Of a stretch of 64,000 nucleotides of DNA, positions 32,159 to 40,650 are shown in pieces. This DNA comes from Ephemeroptericola cinctiostellae. Lineage in GTDB: Bacteria; Pseudomonadota; Gammaproteobacteria; Burkholderiales; Burkholderiaceae. A program made the position numbers and the translations under genes. Under the pieces are notes generated by a model that made no database searches, was not told where the DNA came from, and saw nothing but the letters and a program-made list of their open reading frames with translations. The stretch lies in assembly GCF_003339525.1 (NCBI RefSeq), contig NZ_CP031124.1:2542001-2606000 (forward strand), written 5' to 3'. Each line of letters starts with the position of its first letter. Within the stretch, counting starts at the first letter, position 1.

Positions 32159-32587
32159 TCATCGCCGCTCAAACCGCTCAGGCCCAAAACAATACGCCGC
32201 CACTTCAAACGCATTGTCACGATAAAAACGCCGCCCATGCAGCACTTGCCACACGCCGTTGCAGACATACGCCAGCGGCAAAAAAATCCCCCAGCGCTCG
32301 GTCTGCCGCACATGCTCGTACTCATGCGCGCCACAATAGCACATTTTTTTCAAATCCCTCGCCAACACCACATGCCCAAACGTCGCCGCATACATGCTGC
32401 CCAAAGGATGCCGCTGCAACCACACATCCAACCAGCCACCCCATGCACACAACGCACCCGTTGAACCGATGCGCAGCCACGCCACCTTCGGTCGGCTGGG
32501 CACAGCCAACAGCAACACCAGCAAACCAAACACGGTGATAGGCAAAGCCCACAACCATTTGAGCAGTTTCAATAATCGTTTCAACAC
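32159..32587 (-). CDS. Membrane protein with an HEXXH-type motif
   Basis: About 142 aa, not assigned to a named family. The N-terminal hydrophobic hairpin ([23 protein letters not shown]) is followed by [22 protein letters not shown], where HEYEH fits the zinc-metallopeptidase HEXXH pattern, and by a later FEVAAY whose Glu could be a third ligand. A peptidase role is therefore possible but unproven. The GTG at 32587 has AAGGA 10 nt upstream; an earlier GTG at 32611 is also possible. Divergent from ruvA with only 67 bp between. Confidence 0.65.
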   Translation of the reverse strand: MLKRLLKLLKWLWALPITVFGLLVLLLAVPSRPKVAWLRIGSTGALCAWGGWLDVWLQRHPLGSMYAATFGHVVLARDLKKMCYCGAHEYEHVRQTERWGIFLPLAYVCNGVWQVLHGRRFYRDNAFEVAAYCFGPERFERR

Positions 32588-32654
32588 AGCGCAACCATCC
32601 TTTATCCCCACGAGTTATGCGATAATACCCCATTCATTCTATCCATTGGCTCCC

Positions 32655-33239
32655 ATGCTCGCAAAAATCACAGGCACACTCCTCGAAAAAAAACCACCGC
32701 AGGTCACCATCGACACGGCATATGGCCTCGCCTACGAGATTGACGTGCCCATGAGCACATTGTATACCCTGCCCAATGCAGGTGAAAAAGTCACACTGTT
32801 TCTGCATTTCGCCATCCGAGAGGATGCGCAGCAACTGTTTGGCTTCGCCACCGCCGCAGAGCGCAGCAGCTTTCGCATGTTGATCAAAATCAGCGGCATC
32901 GGCGCACGCACGGCACTTGGCATTTTATCGGGACTCTCCTCTGACGACCTGCAACAGGCCGTCCTCGCGCAAGACATCTCGCGCCTGTGCAGCATTCCGG
33001 GTATCGGCAAAAAAACCGCCGAACGCTTGGTGCTTGAGCTGAAAGACAAACTCAAAGGCACAAGTTTCAATTTCACCGAAGCCGCCACCGCCCCGCACTC
33101 TGAGCGCGATGACATCAGCCTCGCCCTCGCCGCACTGGGCTACGCCGACAAAGACATACAAGCCGCCCTCAAACACGTTCCCACAGATGTGGGTGTGAGC
33201 GCCGGGATACGGGCGGCATTGGGCTGGCTGTCAAAGTGA
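32655..33239 (+). CDS. ruvA: Holliday junction DNA helicase subunit RuvA
   Basis: 194-aa RuvA that binds four-way junctions and loads RuvB. N-terminal OB fold ([20 protein letters not shown]), two helix-hairpin-helix motifs ([14 protein letters not shown] and [18 protein letters not shown]), C-terminal RuvB-binding domain ([20 protein letters not shown]). The start at 32655 matches the family; the frame is open far upstream without likeness. ruvB follows after an intervening GST gene. No ruvC is in the window. Confidence 0.96.
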   Translation: MLAKITGTLLEKKPPQVTIDTAYGLAYEIDVPMSTLYTLPNAGEKVTLFLHFAIREDAQQLFGFATAAERSSFRMLIKISGIGARTALGILSGLSSDDLQQAVLAQDISRLCSIPGIGKKTAERLVLELKDKLKGTSFNFTEAATAPHSERDDISLALAALGYADKDIQAALKHVPTDVGVSAGIRAALGWLSK

Positions 33240-33411
33240 TGTTTGCTTAAAACTTAACAGTAAGCAATAAAACGCTGACCTCAATCGGTCATGACAATAG
33301 GCCAACAGGCCACGTGAGCACGGCCAAAAGGACGATTAAAAGCTGAGCTTGAGGACAAATCAACCGACACATGATGTCTTTATCATGGTCTTTTTATAAC
33401 AGGTATCCACG

Positions 33412-34029
33412 ATGATTTTATACGGCCATCACGAATCAGGTCATTCATATAAAATACGCACCTTTCTGCTCATGGCCAACATCCCACATGAGTACCGCTG
33501 GATAGACCTCACATTACCGCGCAAACAACGCCCCGCAGAATTTCAAGCCACCAGCAAATTTGGTGAGGTGCCCGTGCTGATTGATGAGGCACATACACTG
33601 TGCCAATCAAATTCGATCTTGATGCACCTTGCCCAACAGCATCACATGTTCTGTGGAACACCCAATGAATGGCACACCATCACAGAATGGCTGTCATGGG
33701 AAGCCAACCGCATCGGTTTCTCCTTGCCCAATTTGCGTTTCAATATGCGCTGGAATCCGCAGCCCGAAGCGGTCATGACTTATTTACGCGAGCGTGTTTT
33801 AAGTGACTTGAAAATCCTTGATCGCTTTTTAAAAGACACTGAATTTCTAACCACATCAGGCCTGACAATTGCAGACATCAGCTGCTCGGCATATTTGTTT
33901 TGGTTGAACCAAGTGGACTTGGATGTGACGGATTATCCGAACATTGAGCGGTGGTTGTTAAAAATTCAGGCCACACAAGGCTGGCAATCGCCCGAAATGG
34001 CAATGAAACCAAATGACTCAAACCATTAA
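33412..34029 (+). CDS. Glutathione S-transferase family protein
   Basis: 205 aa. Thioredoxin-like N-terminal domain (MILYGHHESGHSYKIRTFLLMANIPHEY is split here into strand, loop and helix) with the GEVPVLID cis-Pro motif and QSNSIL for glutathione gamma-glutamyl binding. The all-helical C-terminal domain has GLTIADISCSAYLFWL, the N-capping-box motif. Substrate unknown. It sits between ruvA and ruvB with 172 bp before and 51 bp after. Confidence 0.9.
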   Translation: MILYGHHESGHSYKIRTFLLMANIPHEYRWIDLTLPRKQRPAEFQATSKFGEVPVLIDEAHTLCQSNSILMHLAQQHHMFCGTPNEWHTITEWLSWEANRIGFSLPNLRFNMRWNPQPEAVMTYLRERVLSDLKILDRFLKDTEFLTTSGLTIADISCSAYLFWLNQVDLDVTDYPNIERWLLKIQATQGWQSPEMAMKPNDSNH

Positions 34030-34080
34030 ACCCAACTCATAAATCCAGCACAAGCTCACCACCTTACAAAGTAAACCACC

Positions 34081-35130
34081 ATGAGCACCATAGTCACCGA
34101 CGACTTTTCCCCTGAAGACTTTCCCAACCGTGTGGCAGACATCAAGCCACCTCGGGAGGAAGAGCAGATTGAACGTGCCTTGCGCCCGAAGTTACTGGAC
34201 GATTACGTCGGGCAGCAAAAAATCCGAGAGCAGCTGGATATTTTCATCGGTGCGGCGAAGTCGCGCCATGAAGCGCTCGACCACACCCTGCTGTTCGGCC
34301 CGCCTGGTTTGGGTAAAACCACGTTGGCGCACATCATTGCCCGTGAAATGGGTGTGAACCTGAAGCAAACCTCAGGGCCGGTGCTTGAACGGGCGGGCGA
34401 TTTGGCTGCATTGCTGACCAATTTGGAGGCAAATGATGTGTTGTTCATTGATGAGATCCATCGTTTATCACCCGTGGTCGAGGAAATCTTATACCCGGCA
34501 TTGGAAGATTACCAAATTGACATCATGATTGGTGAAGGCCCTGCGGCGCGCAGCGTTAAGTTGGATTTACAGCCCTTCACATTGGTGGGGGCGACCACGC
34601 GGGCGGGGATGCTGACCAATCCATTGCGCGATCGTTTTGGCATTGTCGGTCGTTTGGAGTTTTATAATGTCGCTGAGTTGACCCACATTGTTCGCCGTTC
34701 GGCTGGCTTGCTGCATTGCGAGATGGACGAAGAAGGTGCGGTTGAAATCGCTCGCCGTTCGCGTGGCACACCGCGCATCGCGAACCGTTTGCTGCGCCGC
34801 GTACGCGATTATGCTCAGGTGCGTGCGGATGGCGTCATCAGCAAAGCGGTGGCGGATGCGGCGCTAAAAATGTTGGATGTCGATCCTGTGGGCTTGGACA
34901 TGATGGATCGTAAGTTGCTTGAGGCCATTTTGTACCGATTTAACGGCGGCCCTGTCGGTTTGGACAATCTGGCCGCGTCCATCGGCGAATCCAAGGACAC
35001 CATTGAGGACATCATTGAGCCGTATTTGATGCAACAAGGGTATTTACAACGCACCCCGCGTGGTCGCACCGCCAGTCCGATGACGTTTGCGCATTTTGGC
35101 GTGGAAATGCCCGCAGATGGCGTGCAATGA
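34081..35130 (+). CDS. ruvB: Holliday junction branch-migration ATPase RuvB
   Basis: 349-aa AAA+ motor. Walker [13 protein letters not shown], Walker [10 protein letters not shown], sensor 1 GATTRAGML, arginine finger region NPLRDRFGI, and the C-terminal winged-helix domain ending [13 protein letters not shown]. The start [14 protein letters not shown] has an acidic lead typical of RuvB. It ends in a strong terminator. Confidence 0.97.
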   Translation: MSTIVTDDFSPEDFPNRVADIKPPREEEQIERALRPKLLDDYVGQQKIREQLDIFIGAAKSRHEALDHTLLFGPPGLGKTTLAHIIAREMGVNLKQTSGPVLERAGDLAALLTNLEANDVLFIDEIHRLSPVVEEILYPALEDYQIDIMIGEGPAARSVKLDLQPFTLVGATTRAGMLTNPLRDRFGIVGRLEFYNVAELTHIVRRSAGLLHCEMDEEGAVEIARRSRGTPRIANRLLRRVRDYAQVRADGVISKAVADAALKMLDVDPVGLDMMDRKLLEAILYRFNGGPVGLDNLAASIGESKDTIEDIIEPYLMQQGYLQRTPRGRTASPMTFAHFGVEMPADGVQ

Positions 35131-35210
35131 GCACAAAAAAACACATCAACACAATGTGATCGCTCAGCATGCCCCTGTTTTGTGATCAACGCCATGTGAG
35201 CATTGATCAT

Positions 35211-35247
35211 AAAAAATGGATGAGATTTGCATCTCATCCATTTTTTT
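35211..35247. terminator. Bidirectional terminator after ruvB
   Basis: 9-bp stem TGGATGAGA/TCTCATCCA (35217-35240) with a 6-nt loop, A6 before and T7 after. It serves ruvB and the converging TonB receptor gene. Behind it (35268-35303) is a small run of TCAA/TCAG units without evident role. Confidence 0.9.
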
Positions 35248-35324
35248 GGAAAGACCACTCAAATCAGCAGTCAATCAGTCAATCAATCAATTAGTCAATT
35301 GTCATGCACATAGCCATCGGCAAT

Positions 35325-37259
35325 TTACCACTTTGGTTGATACTGCATAGACAACAACACATTACGAGGCGTTGAGTTGTAGCCATGCAAGGTTTCGTAC
35401 TTGCGGTTAAACACGTTGCCCAAGGTCAAGCCCACTTTGACTTCTTTACTAACATCATAGAAAGCGGAAGCATTGAGTACGCCGTAGCCGCTCACGGTGC
35501 TGCTGCTGATGTCTTTCATGTCGCCTTGTGATTGCCAGTTCACCTGCGTTGACCATTTGCCCCACGCTTTGCCCAAACCAATGCTGGCCAAAACACGCGG
35601 TTGACGCAACAAGCGTGCGCCGGTGTCGCGGTTTTTAACCTCTTGATAGGTCAAACCCACATCCGCTGTCCAGCCATTGCGTTTGTATGAGCCGATCCAT
35701 TCAACACCCCGCACTTTAGCGCGGGCGATGTTGCCCACAGTCCAAGTGGTTGCATCATAGGCAATTTTATTGCGATAACGGTTTTCAAATGCAGTCAAAC
35801 GGCTGGTGTAAGTGTCGTCGCTGTATTGCACGCCGATTTGGCCATAATTTGAATATTCAGCCTTCAAATTGGGGTTGCCGTATGCGCTGTACAAATCGTT
35901 TAAAGTCGGAGCGGAGAAACCATTGCTGTAACCCGCCAACACGCGCCAATTGGTGTTCAAATCAAAACCATAGTTAATGGCAGCAGTGTTTTCACGGTTC
36001 ATGTTCGACAATTTGTCCGTGCGTGCATTCAATTGCAGGTGATGGCGTGCTTTGTCAAGCATGTAACCCGCCCAAATGCTGGTGGTGCCGCGCCCAGTGT
36101 TGCTGTATTGGCTGTCGGTGGTCAAGCGTTGCTGTGTGCGTGAGATGCCAACGATGAAGTCGCCTGCGTTGGTGTGCACATCATTTTGCCAAGAAATTTC
36201 TTTGCTGCGTGCTTTATACAGGCTGTGACCATCGGTCCATGTCGGTGCGCTGTCGTAATCATCGGTGCGATCGGTGTATTGTGACACACGCACACTGCTT
36301 TTCCAGTTGTCGGTCAAACGGTTGTTGGCGTACAGGCTGATGTTTTGAACACGTGTTTCATTGTTTTGCAACGCCGTTGTGCTGGATGCATAGGCATCGT
36401 CGTAGTTGTTTTTACCACGGCTGTCAAAAAACTTGAGGCCAAACTCATTATTGGCATTCGGGCGATAGCGCACACTGCCGTTTGCACTGTTGTTTTTATA
36501 GCCGTCTTTGTCGGGGTTCACATTGCTGTAAGCATTGGTCGGATGCTGTGCGCTGGTCGACTTCTCTTCATCATGTGAAATACCAAAAGTGGCTTGTACC
36601 GTGTCGCTACCGCCGCGCACTTGAGCCGAAGCTTGACGTTGGCCGTGGCTGCCGATCGCGAAGCGGATAGTGGCATCCTGACCGCTGCCCACTTTGCGTG
36701 TGAACACTTGCACAACACCACCTGTGGCTTGTGAACCATACAATGCTGACACGTTACCACGCACAATTTCAATGCGCTCAATCGCCGCCAAAGGAATTTG
36801 TTCCAACGCGCCCGTGCCCGATGACAAGCTGTTCATCGACACGCCATCAATCAACACCAAGGTGTGGCGCGGATCGCCGCCACGGATATTGACGCTAACA
36901 GTTTTTCCTTGCGTGCCATATTGACGAACCACCACCCCTGCCTGCATTTTGAGCAAGCTCGCCACATCCGATACAGGCGCTTTTTCAATGTCCGCACGGC
37001 TAATGACCGTGGTGCTGGGCAAGGCATCGCTGACAACTTGCTCACTGCGCGCAGCAGTGACCACCACTTCAGATGCTTCTGCGGTTGTTTGAGCGTAGGC
37101 CACATTCATGCCACCGATTAAGGCACATGCGCTGGCGACCGCATGGGCGATGAGGCGTGTGTTTAAAGGTGAATGGCCTGAGTGAGAATTGAATGTTAAA
37201 GTGCGCGCGCGCACGCTTTTTTTGCACGCCGAGCGCGTGCTGTGATTGAACAATGTCAT
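35325..37259 (-). CDS. btuB: TonB-dependent outer-membrane receptor, BtuB-like (vitamin B12)
   Basis: 644-aa outer-membrane transporter. Long signal region to about residue 56 (...GGMNVAYA), TonB-box-like EVVVTAARS, plug domain (about 70-185, with NIRGGDPRHTLVLIDGVSMNS and RIEIVRGNVSALYGSQATGGVV), then a 22-strand-type barrel ending in aromatic QYQPKW. The start at 37259 has GAGGA 8 nt upstream; the open frame 19 codons further is unlikely. A cobalamin riboswitch in the leader makes corrinoid uptake the best assignment. No btuCDF genes are nearby. Confidence 0.92.
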   Translation of the reverse strand: MTLFNHSTRSACKKSVRARTLTFNSHSGHSPLNTRLIAHAVASACALIGGMNVAYAQTTAEASEVVVTAARSEQVVSDALPSTTVISRADIEKAPVSDVASLLKMQAGVVVRQYGTQGKTVSVNIRGGDPRHTLVLIDGVSMNSLSSGTGALEQIPLAAIERIEIVRGNVSALYGSQATGGVVQVFTRKVGSGQDATIRFAIGSHGQRQASAQVRGGSDTVQATFGISHDEEKSTSAQHPTNAYSNVNPDKDGYKNNSANGSVRYRPNANNEFGLKFFDSRGKNNYDDAYASSTTALQNNETRVQNISLYANNRLTDNWKSSVRVSQYTDRTDDYDSAPTWTDGHSLYKARSKEISWQNDVHTNAGDFIVGISRTQQRLTTDSQYSNTGRGTTSIWAGYMLDKARHHLQLNARTDKLSNMNRENTAAINYGFDLNTNWRVLAGYSNGFSAPTLNDLYSAYGNPNLKAEYSNYGQIGVQYSDDTYTSRLTAFENRYRNKIAYDATTWTVGNIARAKVRGVEWIGSYKRNGWTADVGLTYQEVKNRDTGARLLRQPRVLASIGLGKAWGKWSTQVNWQSQGDMKDISSSTVSGYGVLNASAFYDVSKEVKVGLTLGNVFNRKYETLHGYNSTPRNVLLSMQYQPKW

Positions 37260-37340
37260 GTCAGAATTCCTCGACTTTGCGACCCGCAAAGTGTGGGTTA
37301 GAAGAAAAACGTGCATTTTAAGTCAAAACACACGCCATTC

Positions 37341-37592
37341 ATCGGCCGGTCTCCGGGCTGGCCCATGACGCAGAACACCTTCCCATTTAAATGTTGTTGT
37401 CACAGCAAGGTGACACATGGATTCAAACAGTGGTTATCGTTCCGCGCAGATTCAAGCACATAAGGTTTCATGCGCTGCAATCAGGGCATACCGTTGCGGG
37501 TGCAGCATGGTCAGGGGTGTGCGTTGTGCATCACCACCGCCGATTTCCCGTTTCACTCGCCTTTTTGTACAAAAAAAGGACAAGCACCGATG
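37341..37592 (-). promoter_or_regulatory. Cobalamin riboswitch in the btuB leader
   Basis: Read 5' to 3' on the minus strand the conserved blocks come in order: GGTGCTTGTCC (near 37590), AAACGGGAAATCGGCGGTGG (near 37550), CACCCGCAACGGTATG (near 37500), and finally GCCAGCCCGGAGACCGGCC (37345-37363). These match the B12 riboswitch core. The stretch between the CCGCAACGG block and the GGAGACC block is about 130 nt, longer than usual. B12 binding should switch off the receptor. The receptor start codon lies about 80 nt downstream. Confidence 0.9.
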
Positions 37593-37772
37593 GGTGCGCA
37601 CACTTTACGATAAGCATCATGAAAAAGCAACGCCATTCTCACGCGCGTAAGCCGTAATTTCGAGTAAAATAAGCGACATTACCGCGCTGCATGGCCAATT
37701 TAGTTCTAAACTGTACAAAACAACGCGGCCTTTCGACAATGACACCGTTGTCTGCCAGAAAAAGCCCATACC

Positions 37773-37997
37773 ATGCTCACACCACTCAAAACCCTTGAAC
37801 AAAAACTGGAACTGCTGATCACAGCGGTTAAACAGACCCGCAACGAAAACCTCGTTTTGCGACAAGACAATTACACCTTGCATTTACAGAACCAACAGTT
37901 ACTTGAGCGCATGAGCCAAGCACAAGAACGCCTTGACTTGTTGTTGCACTCACTTGAGCAACGCGTTGATGCGCCACCTTCAGAAGGGAACAATTGA
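37773..37997 (+). CDS. Short coiled-coil protein upstream of zapA (ZapB-like)
   Basis: 74 aa, almost wholly an amphipathic heptad-repeat helix (LKTLEQKLELLITAVKQT, LHLQNQQLLERMSQAQE), like ZapB and the small coiled-coil proteins encoded next to zapA in other betaproteobacteria. Its stop codon overlaps the zapA ATG (TGATG). A role at the FtsZ ring is inferred from shape and position only. Confidence 0.8.
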   Translation: MLTPLKTLEQKLELLITAVKQTRNENLVLRQDNYTLHLQNQQLLERMSQAQERLDLLLHSLEQRVDAPPSEGNN

Positions 37998-38314
37998 TGA
38001 ACACTGTTGTGAAAAAAGAAACTTTGAATGTCTCTATCTTGGGACGCAGCTACACATTGCTCTGTTCACCCGATGAAAAGGCATCGTTACTGGCGTCTGT
38101 GGCATTGGTTGATCAAAAGATGCAAACCATCAACCAGCAAATGGGGTTATCGGGTCACGATAAAATCGCGGTGTTTGCGGCCTTACAAATTGCGCACGAG
38201 TTGCTGCAACACAATTTACACAACCATGCGAGCATTGAGGCCGCACAACGCATCAATGCCATGAACAATGCGATTGATGAGGTCATGAGCGTGCCGCAAA
38301 CACCTTTGTTTTAA
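37997..38314 (+). CDS. zapA: Cell division protein ZapA
   Basis: 105 aa. N-terminal domain NVSILGRSYTLLCSPDEKASLLASV and C-terminal coiled coil are typical of ZapA, which bundles FtsZ filaments. The ATG at 37997 overlaps the upstream stop; a TTG one codon earlier is the alternative. The spacer behind it (38315-38427) ends in a terminator and is too short for a full 6S RNA, which often follows zapA. Confidence 0.93.
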   Translation: MNTVVKKETLNVSILGRSYTLLCSPDEKASLLASVALVDQKMQTINQQMGLSGHDKIAVFAALQIAHELLQHNLHNHASIEAAQRINAMNNAIDEVMSVPQTPLF

Positions 38315-38374
38315 ACGGATGCACTGCGTGCTTCGGCACTTCTCTGCGCTCGTCCGCATGTTTACCTGATCAAT

Positions 38375-38406
38375 AAAACGCTGGCCGAGCTCGTCAGCGT
38401 TTTTTA
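38375..38406 (+). terminator. Terminator after zapA
   Basis: 7-bp stem AACGCTG/CAGCGTT (38377-38401) extended by A·T pairs, GC-rich loop, followed by T6. It separates zapA from the MFS gene that starts 22 bp later. Confidence 0.85.
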
Positions 38407-38427
38407 ACACCTTCTTTTGGAACCACC

Positions 38428-39585
38428 ATGGCACAATGCCCTTCTGCTCAAGCGGCTCAAAAGACTTTGTTCACCATCTTTGCATTGCTCGGCATGATGA
38501 ATGGCTTGTGGGCGGCGTCGATCCCATTGTTGCAAAAACGCCTCAATTTGACCGCAGACATCCTGGGCTTAAGCATGTTTTGCTTTGCATTGGGCGCAAT
38601 GCTGGCGACTTTTGTGGTGCCCAAATACATCCTGCGCCACAGCACACGCTGGGTCATGATGGTGAGCGCCACCATCATTTGGCTGACGTTTCCATTGATG
38701 CTGGACGCATCGAGTTTGAGCACGCTGTTGCCCATCAATGTCGCAGTGGGCTTTGGCTTTGGGGCGATGGATGCTTCAATGAACAGCCACGCATTCAATG
38801 TTGAACATTTTTTACAAAAACCAACCATGTCTTTACTTCACGCAGGCTGGAGTGTGGGCACCATTGTCGGCAGTGCAGCGGTGGCGGCAGTGTTGTATTT
38901 GAGCATGCCCTACATGGGCAGCATGTATGCCATCTGCATCGCGGCTTTGGCACTCATGTGGACGCTTCGCCAATGGTGCTATGCGCACGATTTCCAAGCC
39001 TCAGACACGGCCGATGCACTGACCAACAGCACGCGCTTACCATTCACTTTAATTGTCATTGCCATCATGACGGCTTTAAGCTTTTTCACTGAAGGCGCCA
39101 TTTCGGATTGGGCGGGCTTATTTTTGCGCGATGACAAATTCGCGTCGCCCACCCAAACGGCGCTGTCGCTGGCAGCATTTTCTATTGGAATGACCTTTGC
39201 ACGGTTTCGAGGTGATGCTTGGCGTGCACGATTTTCAATTCTACCGTTGCTGCGAGCCAGTTGTGGCGGTGCGGCTTTAGCGACCCTGGCTTTTATTGCA
39301 TCCCCCAATGCACCGCTTGCCTTGTTGAGCCTCGCTGTTGCTGGCGTGTGCAGTGCAAACATTGTGCCGCTGCTGTTTGTGCGAGCAGGGCACATTGAGG
39401 GTGTGCCTTCCGCTCGCGGCGTGGCTTATGTGGCAGGCATGGGTTATGCCAGCTTACTGGGTGGCCCCGCATTATTGGGCTATCTCGCCCACCATTGGAG
39501 CCTATCCGCTTCTTTCTTCATTGTCGTCTCATGTAATGTGATTTTGTTTCTTGAAGCATTTTGGCGCATGAAACAACAACGCTGA
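38428..39585 (+). CDS. MFS transporter, YbjJ-like
   Basis: 385 aa with about 12 TM segments. FGFGAMDASMNSHAFNVE near residue 115 resembles the YbjJ group, and HAGWSVGTIVGSA behind it is also typical. GGAACC stands upstream of the ATG. Substrate unknown; related proteins are annotated as fucose-permease-like or inner-membrane YbjJ proteins. Confidence 0.88.
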   Translation: MAQCPSAQAAQKTLFTIFALLGMMNGLWAASIPLLQKRLNLTADILGLSMFCFALGAMLATFVVPKYILRHSTRWVMMVSATIIWLTFPLMLDASSLSTLLPINVAVGFGFGAMDASMNSHAFNVEHFLQKPTMSLLHAGWSVGTIVGSAAVAAVLYLSMPYMGSMYAICIAALALMWTLRQWCYAHDFQASDTADALTNSTRLPFTLIVIAIMTALSFFTEGAISDWAGLFLRDDKFASPTQTALSLAAFSIGMTFARFRGDAWRARFSILPLLRASCGGAALATLAFIASPNAPLALLSLAVAGVCSANIVPLLFVRAGHIEGVPSARGVAYVAGMGYASLLGGPALLGYLAHHWSLSASFFIVVSCNVILFLEAFWRMKQQR

Positions 39586-39600
39586 ACATTGTCATTGCCA

Positions 39601-39637
39601 TAAAAAAACCGCACATCGTCGAATGTACAGTTTTTTA
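39601..39637 (-). terminator. Terminator of the tgt-yajC-secDF cluster
   Basis: In the minus-strand RNA a 9-bp stem with two G·U pairs (39608-39616 with 39623-39631), loop of 6, followed by seven U. The wobble pairs become mismatches on the other strand, so it is directed leftward. Confidence 0.75.
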
Positions 39638-39656
39638 ATCACAGCCAGCCTGAACA

Positions 39657-40625
39657 CTATATTTGTGCACCAAAATTTGGGTCACGTCGATCCATTTCAC
39701 CGCGTCCCAACTCATGATCAGGAATCGCCAAATCTTTGCTGGTCACACCCAGCCACATGGCAATCGCAGCGGCCACAAAGACCGATGAATAAATACCAAA
39801 GCAAATGCCAATGGTCAAAGCCAATGCAAAGTAATGCAACGTCGGCCCACCAAAGAAGAACATCGCCAACACCACCAACTGCGTACAACCGTGGGTGATG
39901 ATGGTTCGGCTGGTGGTCGATGTGATCGCATGATTCATCACAGCGGGGACACTCATGCCACGGCCTTTGGGATCACGGAACACCTCGCGGATTCGGTCAA
40001 AAATCACCACCGATTCATTCACCGAATACCCCAAGATCGCCAAAACCGCAGCCAGTACCGACAATGAAAACTCCCACTGAAAGAACGCAAAGAAGCCCAA
40101 AATAATCACCACGTCATGCAAGTTCGCAATGATGCCCGCCAGCGCAAATTTGAATTCAAAACGAAACGCAAGGTACAACACGATGCCAATGATCACAAAC
40201 AACAACGCCTTACCGCCATCGGTGGCCAACTCCTTACCGATCTGCGGCCCCACAAATTCCGTGCGTTGCAGTTTAACCGTTGGATCTTGGGCTTGCAATG
40301 CGGTCAACACCTGCTCACTTTGGGTTTTACTCTCAACACCTTCTTTAATTGGCAAGCGAATCAACACATCGCGCGGGCTGCCAAAGTTTTGCACTTGTGC
40401 ATCGGCATAACCAATTTTACTCAAGCTGTCACGAATGCTATCGACGTTCGCAGCCTGCGTGTATTGCACCTCGGTCAACGTGCCCCCCGTGAACTCGATG
40501 GAGAAATGCAAACCGCGATGAAACAAGAAAAATACCGCCAAAGCAAAAGTGGCGAATGAAATCACGTTGAATATCAACGCATTTTTCATGAAGTTAATGT
40601 CTTTTTTAAATCGGAAAAATTCCAT
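39657..40625 (-). CDS. secF: Protein translocase subunit SecF
   Basis: 322 aa, six TM segments. TM1 is preceded by FRFKKDINFMKNALIFN. The periplasmic domain has IEFTGGTLTEVQYTQ, and the conserved VNESVVIFDRIRE lies between TM4 and TM5. Works with SecD in proton-driven completion of Sec export. It follows secD after 25 bp. Confidence 0.97.
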   Translation of the reverse strand: MEFFRFKKDINFMKNALIFNVISFATFALAVFFLFHRGLHFSIEFTGGTLTEVQYTQAANVDSIRDSLSKIGYADAQVQNFGSPRDVLIRLPIKEGVESKTQSEQVLTALQAQDPTVKLQRTEFVGPQIGKELATDGGKALLFVIIGIVLYLAFRFEFKFALAGIIANLHDVVIILGFFAFFQWEFSLSVLAAVLAILGYSVNESVVIFDRIREVFRDPKGRGMSVPAVMNHAITSTTSRTIITHGCTQLVVLAMFFFGGPTLHYFALALTIGICFGIYSSVFVAAAIAMWLGVTSKDLAIPDHELGRGEMDRRDPNFGAQI

Positions 40626-40650
40626 TTTGAGACCCCTTATCCGATGTCAA

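Noticed and set aside
31753..32538. 261-codon plus-strand frame opposite the lipoprotein and HEXXH genes
   Set aside because: Thr/Ala/His/Pro-rich antisense translation; the minus-strand frames have a lipobox and membrane segments.
35268..35303. TCAA/TCAG microrepeat treated as a direct-repeat element
   Set aside because: Short, irregular and without neighbours of the same kind; no sign of CRISPR or iterons.
38315..38427. 6S RNA gene behind zapA
   Set aside because: 6S RNA often follows zapA, but the spacer is only about 110 bp, includes a normal terminator and lacks the long bubble structure.
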